From NCBI GenBank assembly GCA_015069095.1, contig SVJH01000003.1, positions 1-64,000 on the forward strand: 64,000 bases of DNA. The letters are read 5' to 3'. The stretch is from Oscillospiraceae bacterium. GTDB lineage: Bacteria; Bacillota; Clostridia; UMGS1810. The position numbers and the translations under genes are program-made. Shown here piece after piece: positions 45,491 to 54,783 of the stretch; position 1 is the first letter of the stretch; every line of letters begins with the position of its first letter. The notes beneath the pieces were generated by a model that saw nothing but the letters and a program-made list of their open reading frames with translations, ran no database searches and was not told where the DNA came from.

Positions 45491-45622
45491 ATACTTTTTC
45501 GGGAAAAAGTATCAAAAAGCCATTACTTTTTGAAAAAAGTAATACAAAAACTTTTCGTTGCAAAAACGTACGTTTTTGCATATGTAAGTTTTTTTGCATA
45601 CTTTTTTTACAAAAAAAGTATG
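45491..45622. repeat. composite hairpin repeat cluster, copy C (head-to-head)
   Basis: Four hairpins: ATACTTTTTC/GAAAAAGTAT (45491-45512), ATTACTTTT/AAAAGTAAT (45522-45543), a 20-base perfect palindrome with half GCAAAAACGT (45560-45579) and CATACTTTTTTT/AAAAAAAGTATG (45597-45622). Two copies appear to share the central palindrome in inverted orientation. The cluster ends exactly at the stop codon of the first metallophosphoesterase gene. Confidence 0.75.
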
Positions 45623-48600
45623 TTATTTCTTGGTTAATGCAAACTGGTCATAAAGAACTCCGCCTGCTTCAGGGTTATCAAGATCAAAAATATACACACT
45701 TATTATAATGTCGTCCCCTACTTTTTCTGCAATTGCATACATTGATGCACCATTTAAATCAGTAGAATCAAAATCGTCTATTTCAAGATGAAGAACATCG
45801 TATGATGGAATAAGTGATACTTCAGGATCCATACATGTTGCATCGTATCCACCCGAATTTGTTGCAACAGAATGTAATGTTACATATGTTACACCTTCAG
45901 ATGCATCAAAGAATTTTGTTTCTTTGCCGTTAATTGTTTCTGTTTTAACAACTTTAGGATTTGGATTTCCAAGTTCAGTTTTACCTTCAAATGGTACTAC
46001 TTTACCTGTTTCTGAATCAAGATCTCCACCAAGTCCTACAATTGGATATGTTCTTGAGTAGCAGTGTGTATCTCCGCCAAGAACAAGGTCTATTCCAAGT
46101 TCTGAAAATACAGGCATTAGTGATTTCTTTCTTCTGTATGATGCACCTGTCAATGAACTACTTACAAGTGTGTTAGACTGTGGCTGTTCATGAGTTATAA
46201 CAACTTTCCATTTTTTATCTGATGCATTCATATCGGCTCTGAGCCAATCAAGTTGTTCATATGTACTGTTACCCAAGTCTTTACCATCATATGTAATCAT
46301 TGTAGTATCAATTACTGCTATGTGCATATCTTTATAATCAAATGAGTAATATGTTATACCTTTTGATGCACCTTCAGGTACAGGATAGTTAAAGTGTTTA
46401 GAATATGGTTGTTCTTTAAACGCTTCGCCGTCTTTTCTTCCTGCTGTATCGTGGTCACCAGGTGTACCGTTAAATGTTACATTAGGATTTGCAAAAGAAC
46501 CTGCTTTAAATATGTCTATCCACTGTTGTTCAAGATTATATGTTATAACGTTATCGCCCGCACTTAAAATAAAATCTCCGCCAGGATATGTTTCGTAGAT
46601 ATAATCCATCATTACACCCTTAGGTTTTGCAACAGTATATGAACTTGACTGTGGGTCTGCTAAAAGATAAATAAGTCCGTCTGTTGTAGAATTATCTACT
46701 GTTTTAAATGTGTATGTATCTGACCATACATTAAATTCCCTGTTACCTACTTTGTAGTAATATTCTGTATTAGGTTTTAAGTTTTTAACTACTGCTCTGT
46801 GTCTTATGCTGCTGTAATTATTAAAATCGCCATGACGTTCGTTATTTGAAACTGCCGTCTGATAAGTTGCATTTGTAAAGTCAGGAGTATCGCTTGTTTT
46901 TTCAACATAAGCAATTTCGCTTGTATAAATTCCTGTTGTATACCAGTTAAAACCTTTTTGTGTATATACATCACCATTAAATGACTGTGCTATTCTATCG
47001 ATTGTAATCTCTTTTTTAAGGTCTGCTACTGCAGGAATATCACTTATTGAACGTTCTGCATAAGGAACTAAACTTGCGCCGTCCCACAAATACATTTTTA
47101 ATACAATATCTGATGCGTAAGGACATTTAAGCTGACAAGATACAGTTTCTCCTGTAACATCTGCTACTGCTTTTGCATCGATAAGATCTTGTGTTTTGCT
47201 ATCATAAATACCTGCAATAAGCATTTGATTTTTTGTAGAATCAATCATTGAGTCAGGAACAAGCACGTCAAGTGCTACTTCACTGTTTGATACCAAAGAA
47301 AAACTTGGAATTACACCATTTATTTCTTTAACTTTTATATCATCTACATAATATGTACAAGGGTAATAGTCGCCTTCTACTGTATTAACACCAATTGCGT
47401 TAACAAGTGTGTTCTTACTTTGAGAATCTAATGCATAGATAGTATCGGCTGTTACTTCATAGTAAACTTTAAATTCTGTCCACTCGTTCCATTTAACTGT
47501 TTTTGTTACTGCACTTTTTGGATTTCCGCCGTACTTATATGACTGGTTATCATTTTTTGTGTCTGAACCAGGGCCGTTAAATCCAACAGAAAGTGAAGGA
47601 TAAGTTGCTTCGTTATTTACATTTAGTTTGTCTCCGCTAATATATCCGTCTACCGCTGCCTGAGTGCCGCCTGTAGGATATGCTCCGTATGTAGAATCGG
47701 CATAAACCCAAAGGGTAATTTCAAACGTTCTGCCAATGTCATCTTCTGTAAACATTTCCCAACCTTGTGTCCAGGTTATATCTGTACCGTTAAGAGGTGT
47801 TCTTGTTTTTTGATTAAATAAGTTATAGAATTTTAATCTGTACGATGTTCCTGCACTTATAGAACCATCTGCTTTTACACCGGTGCTCTTTCCGATAAGT
47901 GCTGCAACGTGAGATCCGCTTTTTGCATTTGCAAATTCAATAACTCCCGTATTAGGTTTTGTGAATGAGTTGCCGCCAACACCTATAATCTGGCTTGAAT
48001 TTGCGCTTGCTGAGTATAAAGGATTGCTTTCAAAGTCTTCAAAACTTAGCCAAGGAACTTCAATCTTTTCTTTTTCTTCATCGTTGTAAGTATATCTTAC
48101 ATTGTCGATATAGAATATATCTCCAGGGTTATTTCCTAAAACCTGAAAACGAATACGAGGGCTGATTTGATTGCCATCTGCGTCAATAAAAGCATCTGCA
48201 TCATATGTATATTCTAAAGATACAGTTGTCCACTTAAATGTTGGAATTGCATTGTCATCATAAAAATCCTTAGTAGCCGGATTTTTTGATTTTGTTCCGT
48301 CGCCTTTAGAAAACCAAAGTTCACAATTTCTTGATGTAACAGTTGTATCTACAGTTACTAAATAAACATCTGCACTTACAGTATATGTAACACCATCAAC
48401 AAACCCCTCTGCTTTATTTTCCGATGTATAAAGTCCTGTATATACATGGCAGGCATTTGTTTTGCCTTCTCTTTCTGCGCTTGTGCTGAAAGGTTGCTTT
48501 GCAACAAGATTATTTTCATCTAAAGGGTCTTTTGCAAGTTTCGGTTGTGTTCCATACTGTGTTTCACGCAAAATTTCATCAGGAATATCCTTGTTAACCT

Positions 48601-48757
48601 GTATTCCTGTGTTTTCAAAATCTTGCATAAAAAGTGTTTTTGTTACCACTTGTGATGCTTCGCCATCGATATAGCCGTTTTCACTATATTCCATAGCAAA
48701 AGCAAAACTTGAAAAGATAAGTGTAAATATTAGTAATAAAGTAATACTTCTTTTCAT
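45623..48757 (-). CDS. secreted calcineurin-like metallophosphoesterase with FN3/PAP-N and binding modules, copy 1
   Basis: 1044 residues. A signal peptide (1-21, SSFAFA) is followed by two CenC-like carbohydrate-binding-type modules (about 35-215 and 230-480), a linker, an FN3/purple-acid-phosphatase-N domain near 620-715 and a metallophosphoesterase from 725. Metal motifs are LLADPQS, LSAGDNV, TPGDHDTAG, VITHEQPQ and LVLGGDTHCYSRT. Compared with the purple acid phosphatase pattern, the GNH Asn and the first His of GHxH are both Asp, and the GDxxY Tyr is missing. Substrate unknown; extracellular phosphate ester or polymer cleavage is possible. Tandem paralogue of the next gene. Confidence 0.85.
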   Translation of the reverse strand: MKRSITLLLIFTLIFSSFAFAMEYSENGYIDGEASQVVTKTLFMQDFENTGIQVNKDIPDEILRETQYGTQPKLAKDPLDENNLVAKQPFSTSAEREGKTNACHVYTGLYTSENKAEGFVDGVTYTVSADVYLVTVDTTVTSRNCELWFSKGDGTKSKNPATKDFYDDNAIPTFKWTTVSLEYTYDADAFIDADGNQISPRIRFQVLGNNPGDIFYIDNVRYTYNDEEKEKIEVPWLSFEDFESNPLYSASANSSQIIGVGGNSFTKPNTGVIEFANAKSGSHVAALIGKSTGVKADGSISAGTSYRLKFYNLFNQKTRTPLNGTDITWTQGWEMFTEDDIGRTFEITLWVYADSTYGAYPTGGTQAAVDGYISGDKLNVNNEATYPSLSVGFNGPGSDTKNDNQSYKYGGNPKSAVTKTVKWNEWTEFKVYYEVTADTIYALDSQSKNTLVNAIGVNTVEGDYYPCTYYVDDIKVKEINGVIPSFSLVSNSEVALDVLVPDSMIDSTKNQMLIAGIYDSKTQDLIDAKAVADVTGETVSCQLKCPYASDIVLKMYLWDGASLVPYAERSISDIPAVADLKKEITIDRIAQSFNGDVYTQKGFNWYTTGIYTSEIAYVEKTSDTPDFTNATYQTAVSNNERHGDFNNYSSIRHRAVVKNLKPNTEYYYKVGNREFNVWSDTYTFKTVDNSTTDGLIYLLADPQSSSYTVAKPKGVMMDYIYETYPGGDFILSAGDNVITYNLEQQWIDIFKAGSFANPNVTFNGTPGDHDTAGRKDGEAFKEQPYSKHFNYPVPEGASKGITYYSFDYKDMHIAVIDTTMITYDGKDLGNSTYEQLDWLRADMNASDKKWKVVITHEQPQSNTLVSSSLTGASYRRKKSLMPVFSELGIDLVLGGDTHCYSRTYPIVGLGGDLDSETGKVVPFEGKTELGNPNPKVVKTETINGKETKFFDASEGVTYVTLHSVATNSGGYDATCMDPEVSLIPSYDVLHLEIDDFDSTDLNGASMYAIAEKVGDDIIISVYIFDLDNPEAGGVLYDQFALTKK

Positions 48758-48871
48758 TCTATCATCTCCTTACTATATATGATATCACAACTTTTTTAAA
48801 AAAGATATTCTTTTTTTGCGCAAAAGCAGTGTAAAAATATTCATTTTTTGCTTTTTTCTGATTTTTATAAC

Positions 48872-48904
48872 AAAAAACGGACAGATAAATTCTGTCCGTT
48901 TTTT
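48872..48904 (-). terminator. terminator of metallophosphoesterase copy 2
   Basis: Stem AAAAAACGGACAGA / TCTGTCCGTTTTTT with a five-base loop, 37 bases after the stop codon. Confidence 0.85.
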
Positions 48905-48940
48905 AATTCCACTCATCTTTTATTTTGTTATTTTATTATT

Positions 48941-51900
48941 TTATTTTGTTAGTGCAAACTGGTCGAACAATGTTCCGCCGTTTTGCGGATTAGCATAATC
49001 GTAATGGTAAATACTTATAATAATTTCGCCATCTACATAATCTAATACTGAATATGTTCCGATGTTTCTAATCGAACCTGATGTAACACCTGTTTCTTTA
49101 CCTACTATGTCATAAGATGGAATAAATGATACTTCAGGATTTAAAGCATTTGCACTCCATGATACTGATGATTTATTAACACTACCAAGTGTTACATATG
49201 TAACACCTTCTTTGGCATCAAAAAATTTTGTTTCTTTGCCGTTGATTGTTTCTGTTTTAACAATTGTAGGATTTGGATTTCCAAGTTCTGTTTTACCTTC
49301 AAAAGGTTCTACTTTGTTCGTTTCTGTATTCAAATCTCCGCCATAGCCATAAATAGGATATGTTCTTGAATAACGGTGTGTATCTCCACCAAGAACAAGG
49401 TCTATTCCAAGTTCTGTAAATACAGGCATAAGTGCTACTTTTCTTCTGTATGATGTACCAGTTAGTTTGTTACTTACAAGTGTACCTGCCTGTGGCTGTT
49501 CGTGAGTTATAACAACTTTCCATTTTTTGTCAGATGCTTTCATATCTTTTTCTAACCAGTCAAGCTGTTCTCTTGTTTTTGCGCCAATATCTTTACCGTC
49601 ATTTGTAAGCATTGTTGTATCTAAAATTGCAATATGAAAATCTTTGTAATCAAAAGAGTAATATGTTATACCTTTTGATGCACCTTCAGGCAATGGATAG
49701 TTAAAGTGTTTTGAATACTGCTGTTCTCTTTGCGCTTCGGCACTGCTTTCTCTTCCTGCTGTATCGTGGTCCCCAGGTGCTCCGTTAAATGTAATGTTAG
49801 GGTTTGTGAAAGACTGGGCATTAAATGTATCTATCCATTCCTGCTCTATGTTATGTGTAATAACAAGGTCGCCGGCACTTAAAATAAATTCGCCACCATA
49901 TTCGTCTATCATGTAATTTAGCATTTCTCCTTTTGGAAGTGCGCCAGGATAACTGCTTGACTGCGGGTCAGCCATAAGGAAGAATCTTCCGTCATCTGTT
50001 GTGTTATCTGATGTTTTAAATGTATAAGTATCGCTCCATACATCAAATTCTTTATTACCAACTTTGTAGTAATACTCTGTATTTGGTGTTAAACCTGTTA
50101 CAAGTGCTTTGTGTCTTACAGCACTGTATTCAAGGAAATTGAATAATCTTTCTATACTTGGCTCAGATTCCACGTAAGAAGCTTTTGACCAGTCTGGTGT
50201 ATCACCTGTTTTTTCAACATAAGCGATATCGCCTGAAGAAATTTTTGTTGAATACCAGTTAAACGCTTTTTGTGTGTAAACATCACCGTGGAACGACTGT
50301 GCAATTCTGTCTATTCTGTTTTGTGCTTTAAATTCTTCAATTGTAGGAACTTCCCAGTTAACGTGGTTCATATATGGAACAAGAGATGCGCCATCCCACA
50401 AGTAAAGTTTCATAAATAAATCTGCTGCAAAGTTTACATCAAATTCACATGTAACAGTTGCATCGCTAAGAGCAGTTAAAGCTTTTGCGTCTACAAGATT
50501 ATTTCCGTCATAGATACCTGCAATAACCATTGCATTATCTTTTCCATCAATCATTCCTGCAGGAACATAGATATCTGCTTTTACTTTATCTTCTGATTCA
50601 AGATACAAGTTAGGTGTAACTGTTAATTCTTTTACCATAATGTTATCAACATAGAATGTTGAAGGATAGTACAAAGAAACACCGCCACCTGATGAGTCAA
50701 TACCAATTGCATTAACAAGTGGGTTGTCTGTTGTTGCACTTGTGAAAATTGTATCTTCTGTTACTGTATATATAAATTTAAACTCTGTCCATTCGTTCCA
50801 TTCAATCGCTTTTGATGCAGCAACGTACATATTAGAGCCGTATTTCCATGTGGTGTTGACATTTTTTAAATCTTTACCCGGTCCCATAAGACCAACTCTT
50901 ATTGTTGGTTTTGTGTCGTCGTTGTCAAGGTCAATTTCATCGCCGCTTATAAATCCGTATGTACGTGTTGTATCGGCTGTGCCTTTTACGTTACCTTCTT
51001 CATCGTATTCAGTTGGCAATGTATATGGCCATGCACCATCAGAAGATGGACAGTATACAGATAGAGATACTTCAAATTCTCTTCCTATATCATCTTCTGT
51101 AAACATATCCCAACCTGTTGACCACGTTGGTGCTGTTCCGTTTAGCGGTGTCTTTTGTTCTGTATTAAATATGTTCCAAATTTTAAGTCTTCTTGATGTA
51201 CCCTGAACAATTTTACTACTGCTTGAACTGTATTTAACACCTCTGCCTATCATACCAAAAGCAGTTGTATCGCCAACAGTAACGGCTTCTTGTGTTGTTT
51301 TTGTACCTGATTCGCCACCGTAACCCATTGTGTTTTCCGGAGAAGCAGTTGTGCTGAATGCATATGAAGTTGGATCTTCAAAATCTTCGTAACTTACCCA
51401 GTCAACAGCAACTTTTTCTTTTTCACTTTCAGCGTATGTCCATTTTACGTTATCAACATACATATAGTCGCCATTTGTACTACCCGGAACTGTTATACGT
51501 GCCCATGTTGGGTTTTCGCTAAGAACACTTGCTTTGTATTGACAAGTTAATTTAAGTGTTGTCCATTCGCCTGGAACAATTGAATATGTTTGTTTTGCCA
51601 TTACTTTACTGCTTGCAGTAAGTCCGGTTGTATTCCACCAGATGTATGGTTCAGCCGAAGTTCTTCCTGTACTTGAATAGTAATACAAATCAACAGTGAT
51701 TGTATAAGTCTGACCATCTACAAACCCTAAAGTTTTATCAGTAGATGTGTATTTGTCTGTTTTAACTGTAATAGCAGGGTTGGATTTGCCGGAATAACAC
51801 CCTACTCTGAAAACATTATTTGTACCACCTGCAGGGTCTTTTGTAAGTGTAGCACCAATACCGCTGTTTGATGCAGTTGCATATGTTGACACAGTCGATG

Positions 51901-52054
51901 AGGTAACACTTTCAAAATCCTGTTCATAAACTATTTTATCTACACTTACAGTTGCTTCGCCATCTGTCATTCCGTTTTCGCTGTATTTTATTGCGAAAGC
52001 ACAATTTGAAAAGACAAGTGTAAATATTAGAAGCATTGTTAAAATTCTTTTCAT
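48941..52054 (-). CDS. secreted calcineurin-like metallophosphoesterase with FN3/PAP-N and binding modules, copy 2
   Basis: 1037 residues with the same plan as copy 1: signal peptide (1-21), two binding-type modules, FN3/PAP-N domain and a metallophosphoesterase carrying LMADPQS, LSAGDLV, APGDHDTAG, VITHEQPQ and LVLGGDTHRYSRT. Long stretches of the catalytic half are identical to copy 1, while the first module and the last 50 residues differ, so it is a tandem duplication followed by divergence at the ends. The upstream sequences of both copies also match (TTGTGATAT...AGGAGATGAT region), so they are probably regulated alike. The same two Asp substitutions occur in the metal site. Confidence 0.85.
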   Translation of the reverse strand: MKRILTMLLIFTLVFSNCAFAIKYSENGMTDGEATVSVDKIVYEQDFESVTSSTVSTYATASNSGIGATLTKDPAGGTNNVFRVGCYSGKSNPAITVKTDKYTSTDKTLGFVDGQTYTITVDLYYYSSTGRTSAEPYIWWNTTGLTASSKVMAKQTYSIVPGEWTTLKLTCQYKASVLSENPTWARITVPGSTNGDYMYVDNVKWTYAESEKEKVAVDWVSYEDFEDPTSYAFSTTASPENTMGYGGESGTKTTQEAVTVGDTTAFGMIGRGVKYSSSSSKIVQGTSRRLKIWNIFNTEQKTPLNGTAPTWSTGWDMFTEDDIGREFEVSLSVYCPSSDGAWPYTLPTEYDEEGNVKGTADTTRTYGFISGDEIDLDNDDTKPTIRVGLMGPGKDLKNVNTTWKYGSNMYVAASKAIEWNEWTEFKFIYTVTEDTIFTSATTDNPLVNAIGIDSSGGGVSLYYPSTFYVDNIMVKELTVTPNLYLESEDKVKADIYVPAGMIDGKDNAMVIAGIYDGNNLVDAKALTALSDATVTCEFDVNFAADLFMKLYLWDGASLVPYMNHVNWEVPTIEEFKAQNRIDRIAQSFHGDVYTQKAFNWYSTKISSGDIAYVEKTGDTPDWSKASYVESEPSIERLFNFLEYSAVRHKALVTGLTPNTEYYYKVGNKEFDVWSDTYTFKTSDNTTDDGRFFLMADPQSSSYPGALPKGEMLNYMIDEYGGEFILSAGDLVITHNIEQEWIDTFNAQSFTNPNITFNGAPGDHDTAGRESSAEAQREQQYSKHFNYPLPEGASKGITYYSFDYKDFHIAILDTTMLTNDGKDIGAKTREQLDWLEKDMKASDKKWKVVITHEQPQAGTLVSNKLTGTSYRRKVALMPVFTELGIDLVLGGDTHRYSRTYPIYGYGGDLNTETNKVEPFEGKTELGNPNPTIVKTETINGKETKFFDAKEGVTYVTLGSVNKSSVSWSANALNPEVSFIPSYDIVGKETGVTSGSIRNIGTYSVLDYVDGEIIISIYHYDYANPQNGGTLFDQFALTK

Positions 52055-52189
52055 TAAGTAATCATCTCCCTTGATAATATCATATCACAACAAAAATAAA
52101 AAAGATACTTGTTTTTTGCTCAAAAAAAGTATGATTTTTATTCATATTTTGCACTTTGTGTTGTGTTTGCAAAAAAACATCTTTTATGA

Positions 52190-52195
52190 TATAAT
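52190..52195 (+). promoter_or_regulatory. extended -10 promoter of the TetM-NYN gene
   Basis: TGATATAAT, an extended -10 element, with only a weak -35 (TTTGCA) 18 bases upstream; about 30 bases before the start codon. Confidence 0.6.
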
Positions 52196-52226
52196 TAAAT
52201 ATATAATTTTTTATAAGGAAGATACA

Positions 52227-54758
52227 ATGAAAAAAGAAGTTATTGGAATTTTTGCTCATGTTGACTCTGGCAAAACAACACTTTGCGAGGCGATACTTTA
52301 CAGCACCGGAAAAATAAGGAAAATCGGCAGAGTAGACCACAAAGATGCTTATCTTGACAACCACAAAATAGAAAAAATGCGCGGTATTACAATTTTTTCA
52401 AAGCAGGCACAAATTGATCTTGAAAATACGTCTTTTACACTGCTTGATACTCCAGGCCACGTTGATTTTAGCGCTGAAGCCGAAAGATGTATGCACATAC
52501 TCGACTATGCTATACTTGTTATAAGTGCATCGGAAGGCGTGGAATCTCATACAGAAACGCTTTGGAATTTACTTAAACTTTATAACGTACCTGTATTTAT
52601 TTTTGTTAATAAATCAGATATTGCAAAATGCGAAAAAGAAGAACTTTTAGCGGAATTAAAATCAAAATTAAGCGATGGTTGTATAAATTTTTCATCCGAA
52701 GACAAATTCTCTATTTATGAAGAAATTGCATATGCAAAAGAATCTCTTATGGATGAGTTTTTAAACGAAGAAAGTATTTGCGATAAAAGCATTTCCAAGG
52801 CGATAAGGACAAGGAACGTTTTTCCTGTATTTTTTGGCTCTGCCCTAAAACTTACGGGGATTGCCGATTTTTTAAACGGAATTGATAAATACACTTTAGA
52901 AAATAACTACTATGATGATTTTGGCGCAAGAGTATTTAAAATTACAGAAGATGAAGCACAGGGAAAACTTACTCATCTTAAAATTACAGGCGGAACTTTA
53001 AAAGTAAAAGATATAATAAACGACGAAAAAGTAAACCAAATAAGAATTTACTCAGGCGAAAAATACGAAGCAGTAAATGAGGTAAAAGCCGGCGATGTAT
53101 GTGCAGTTTTAGGTCTTACAAAAACATATCCGGGACTTGGGATTGGAAAAGAGGAAACGTTAAAGAAAACTCATCTTGAGCCATATATGAATTACAGAAT
53201 AATTCTAAATTCCGATATCGACCCGTATATAGCATATGAGAATTTTAAAAAACTTGAAGATGAAGACCCCAAACTTAAAGTTATGTGGAATGAATTATCA
53301 AAACAAATCCATATTCAGATTATGGGGAAAATTCAACTTGAAATTATAAAGCAAATTGCACTTGACAGATTTGGTATGAATATTGATTTTTCAAAAGGAA
53401 ATATATCATACAAAGAAACGATAGTTTCTTCTTGCTACGGAATAGGCCACTACGAACCGCTAAGACACTATGCAGAAGTGCATGTTTTAATTGAACCGTT
53501 AAAACGAGGAAGTGGACTAAAATTTGCTTCAAATTTAAGCGAAGATGTACTTTCAAGAAACTGGCAAAGGCTTATACTTACGCATCTTGAAGAAAAAAGT
53601 CATATTGGCATACTTACAGGCTCACCTATTTGCGATGTTAAAATTACTCTTGTAAACGGAAAAGCTCATCTTAAACACACAGAAGGCGGAGATTTCAGGC
53701 AGGCAACATACAGAGCGGTAAGAAATGCCTTAATGAAATCAGAAAGCATTTTACTTGAACCATGGTACGACTTTAAAATTGAAGTCCCTACTGAATGTAT
53801 AGGAAAAGTTATGACTGATCTTCAAAATATAAACGCTACTTTTGGTCAGCCAAAACTAAAAGATGATATGTCATCTCTTTCAGGAACAGCGCCTGTTAAA
53901 CATTTGCAGGATTATAATATAAGTGCATTTACCGGCGGAAGAGGAAAACTTACTCTTATGCCAAAAGGATACGATAAATGTGTTGATGAAGAAAGCATTA
54001 TAAATGAGTTTGACTATAGCGCCGAAAGTGATGTCGAAAACACGGCAGATTCTGTATTTTGTGCTCACGGCTCAGGTTTTAATGTAAAATGGGACGAAGT
54101 TGAAAAATATGCACATCTTGATATTATTTCATCATCAAAAGACGAAGAGATTATTGCAAATGAAGAAATTGAAAGACATATATCTCGCGTAGCATCCGAC
54201 GAAGAACTTTTAAGAATTTTTGAAATGACTTACGGAAAAATAAAAACAACTCCCGCATCAATGCGACGTGATAAAAAAATCGAAAACAACTTAAAACCTA
54301 TAAAAGTTAAACCGCAAAAAACAGGCGATAATTATCTTTTAGTTGATGGATATAACATTATCTTTGCATGGGATGATTTAAAAAAATACGCCGAAAAATC
54401 GCTCGATCTTGCAAGAGAAAAACTGATAAACCGTATGTGTAACTATCAGGCATTTAAAAAATGTAATATTATTTTAGTTTTTGATGCTTACAAAGTAAGT
54501 GGAAATATCGGAGAAGTTGAAAAAGTTAACAATATTGATATTGTATATACAAAAGAAGCCGAAACTGCCGATATGTATATTGAAAAAGTATCAAAAGAAC
54601 TTTCTAAAAACAATAATGTGCGAGTTGCAACATCGGATAATTTAGAACAACTTATAATCATAGGAAACGGTGCATTCAAAATAAATGCAGACGATTTTTA
54701 CAAAGATGTTATAAGCGTTGAAAATGCAATAAAAGAATATTTAAGCAAAAGAGAATAA
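52227..54758 (+). CDS. TetM-like ribosomal-protection GTPase fused to YacP/Rae1-like NYN ribonuclease domain
   Basis: 843 residues. Residues 1-690 follow the EF-G/TetM plan: AHVDSGKTTL (G1), MRGITIFS (switch), DTPGHVDF (G3), NKSD (G4), GSAL (G5), then domains II-V with SVFCAHGSGF near the end. Residues 702-843 are a NYN domain of YacP type: LLVDGYNII (Asp707), VFDA (Asp753), TADMYI (Asp782) and TSDN (Asp804), the conserved metal-binding acids. Bacillus YacP (Rae1) is a ribosome-dependent mRNA endonuclease that works in the A site, so the fusion would place the nuclease where TetM-like factors bind. Start chosen for AAGGAAGA; the longer frame upstream is untranslated leader. Confidence 0.87.
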   Translation: MKKEVIGIFAHVDSGKTTLCEAILYSTGKIRKIGRVDHKDAYLDNHKIEKMRGITIFSKQAQIDLENTSFTLLDTPGHVDFSAEAERCMHILDYAILVISASEGVESHTETLWNLLKLYNVPVFIFVNKSDIAKCEKEELLAELKSKLSDGCINFSSEDKFSIYEEIAYAKESLMDEFLNEESICDKSISKAIRTRNVFPVFFGSALKLTGIADFLNGIDKYTLENNYYDDFGARVFKITEDEAQGKLTHLKITGGTLKVKDIINDEKVNQIRIYSGEKYEAVNEVKAGDVCAVLGLTKTYPGLGIGKEETLKKTHLEPYMNYRIILNSDIDPYIAYENFKKLEDEDPKLKVMWNELSKQIHIQIMGKIQLEIIKQIALDRFGMNIDFSKGNISYKETIVSSCYGIGHYEPLRHYAEVHVLIEPLKRGSGLKFASNLSEDVLSRNWQRLILTHLEEKSHIGILTGSPICDVKITLVNGKAHLKHTEGGDFRQATYRAVRNALMKSESILLEPWYDFKIEVPTECIGKVMTDLQNINATFGQPKLKDDMSSLSGTAPVKHLQDYNISAFTGGRGKLTLMPKGYDKCVDEESIINEFDYSAESDVENTADSVFCAHGSGFNVKWDEVEKYAHLDIISSSKDEEIIANEEIERHISRVASDEELLRIFEMTYGKIKTTPASMRRDKKIENNLKPIKVKPQKTGDNYLLVDGYNIIFAWDDLKKYAEKSLDLAREKLINRMCNYQAFKKCNIILVFDAYKVSGNIGEVEKVNNIDIVYTKEAETADMYIEKVSKELSKNNNVRVATSDNLEQLIIIGNGAFKINADDFYKDVISVENAIKEYLSKRE

Positions 54759-54778
54759 GCATACCGTTTGGTATGCTT
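54757..54778. terminator. bidirectional terminator
   Basis: Stem AAGCATACC / GGTATGCTT with a GTTT loop and U-rich flanks on both strands, between the convergent TetM-NYN and FliB-family genes. Confidence 0.82.
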
Positions 54779-54783
54779 ATTCT

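Noticed and set aside
52071-52226. N-terminal extension of the TetM-NYN protein
   Set aside because: It covers the promoter and leader; the G1 motif begins ten residues after the ATG at 52227, which has a good ribosome binding site.
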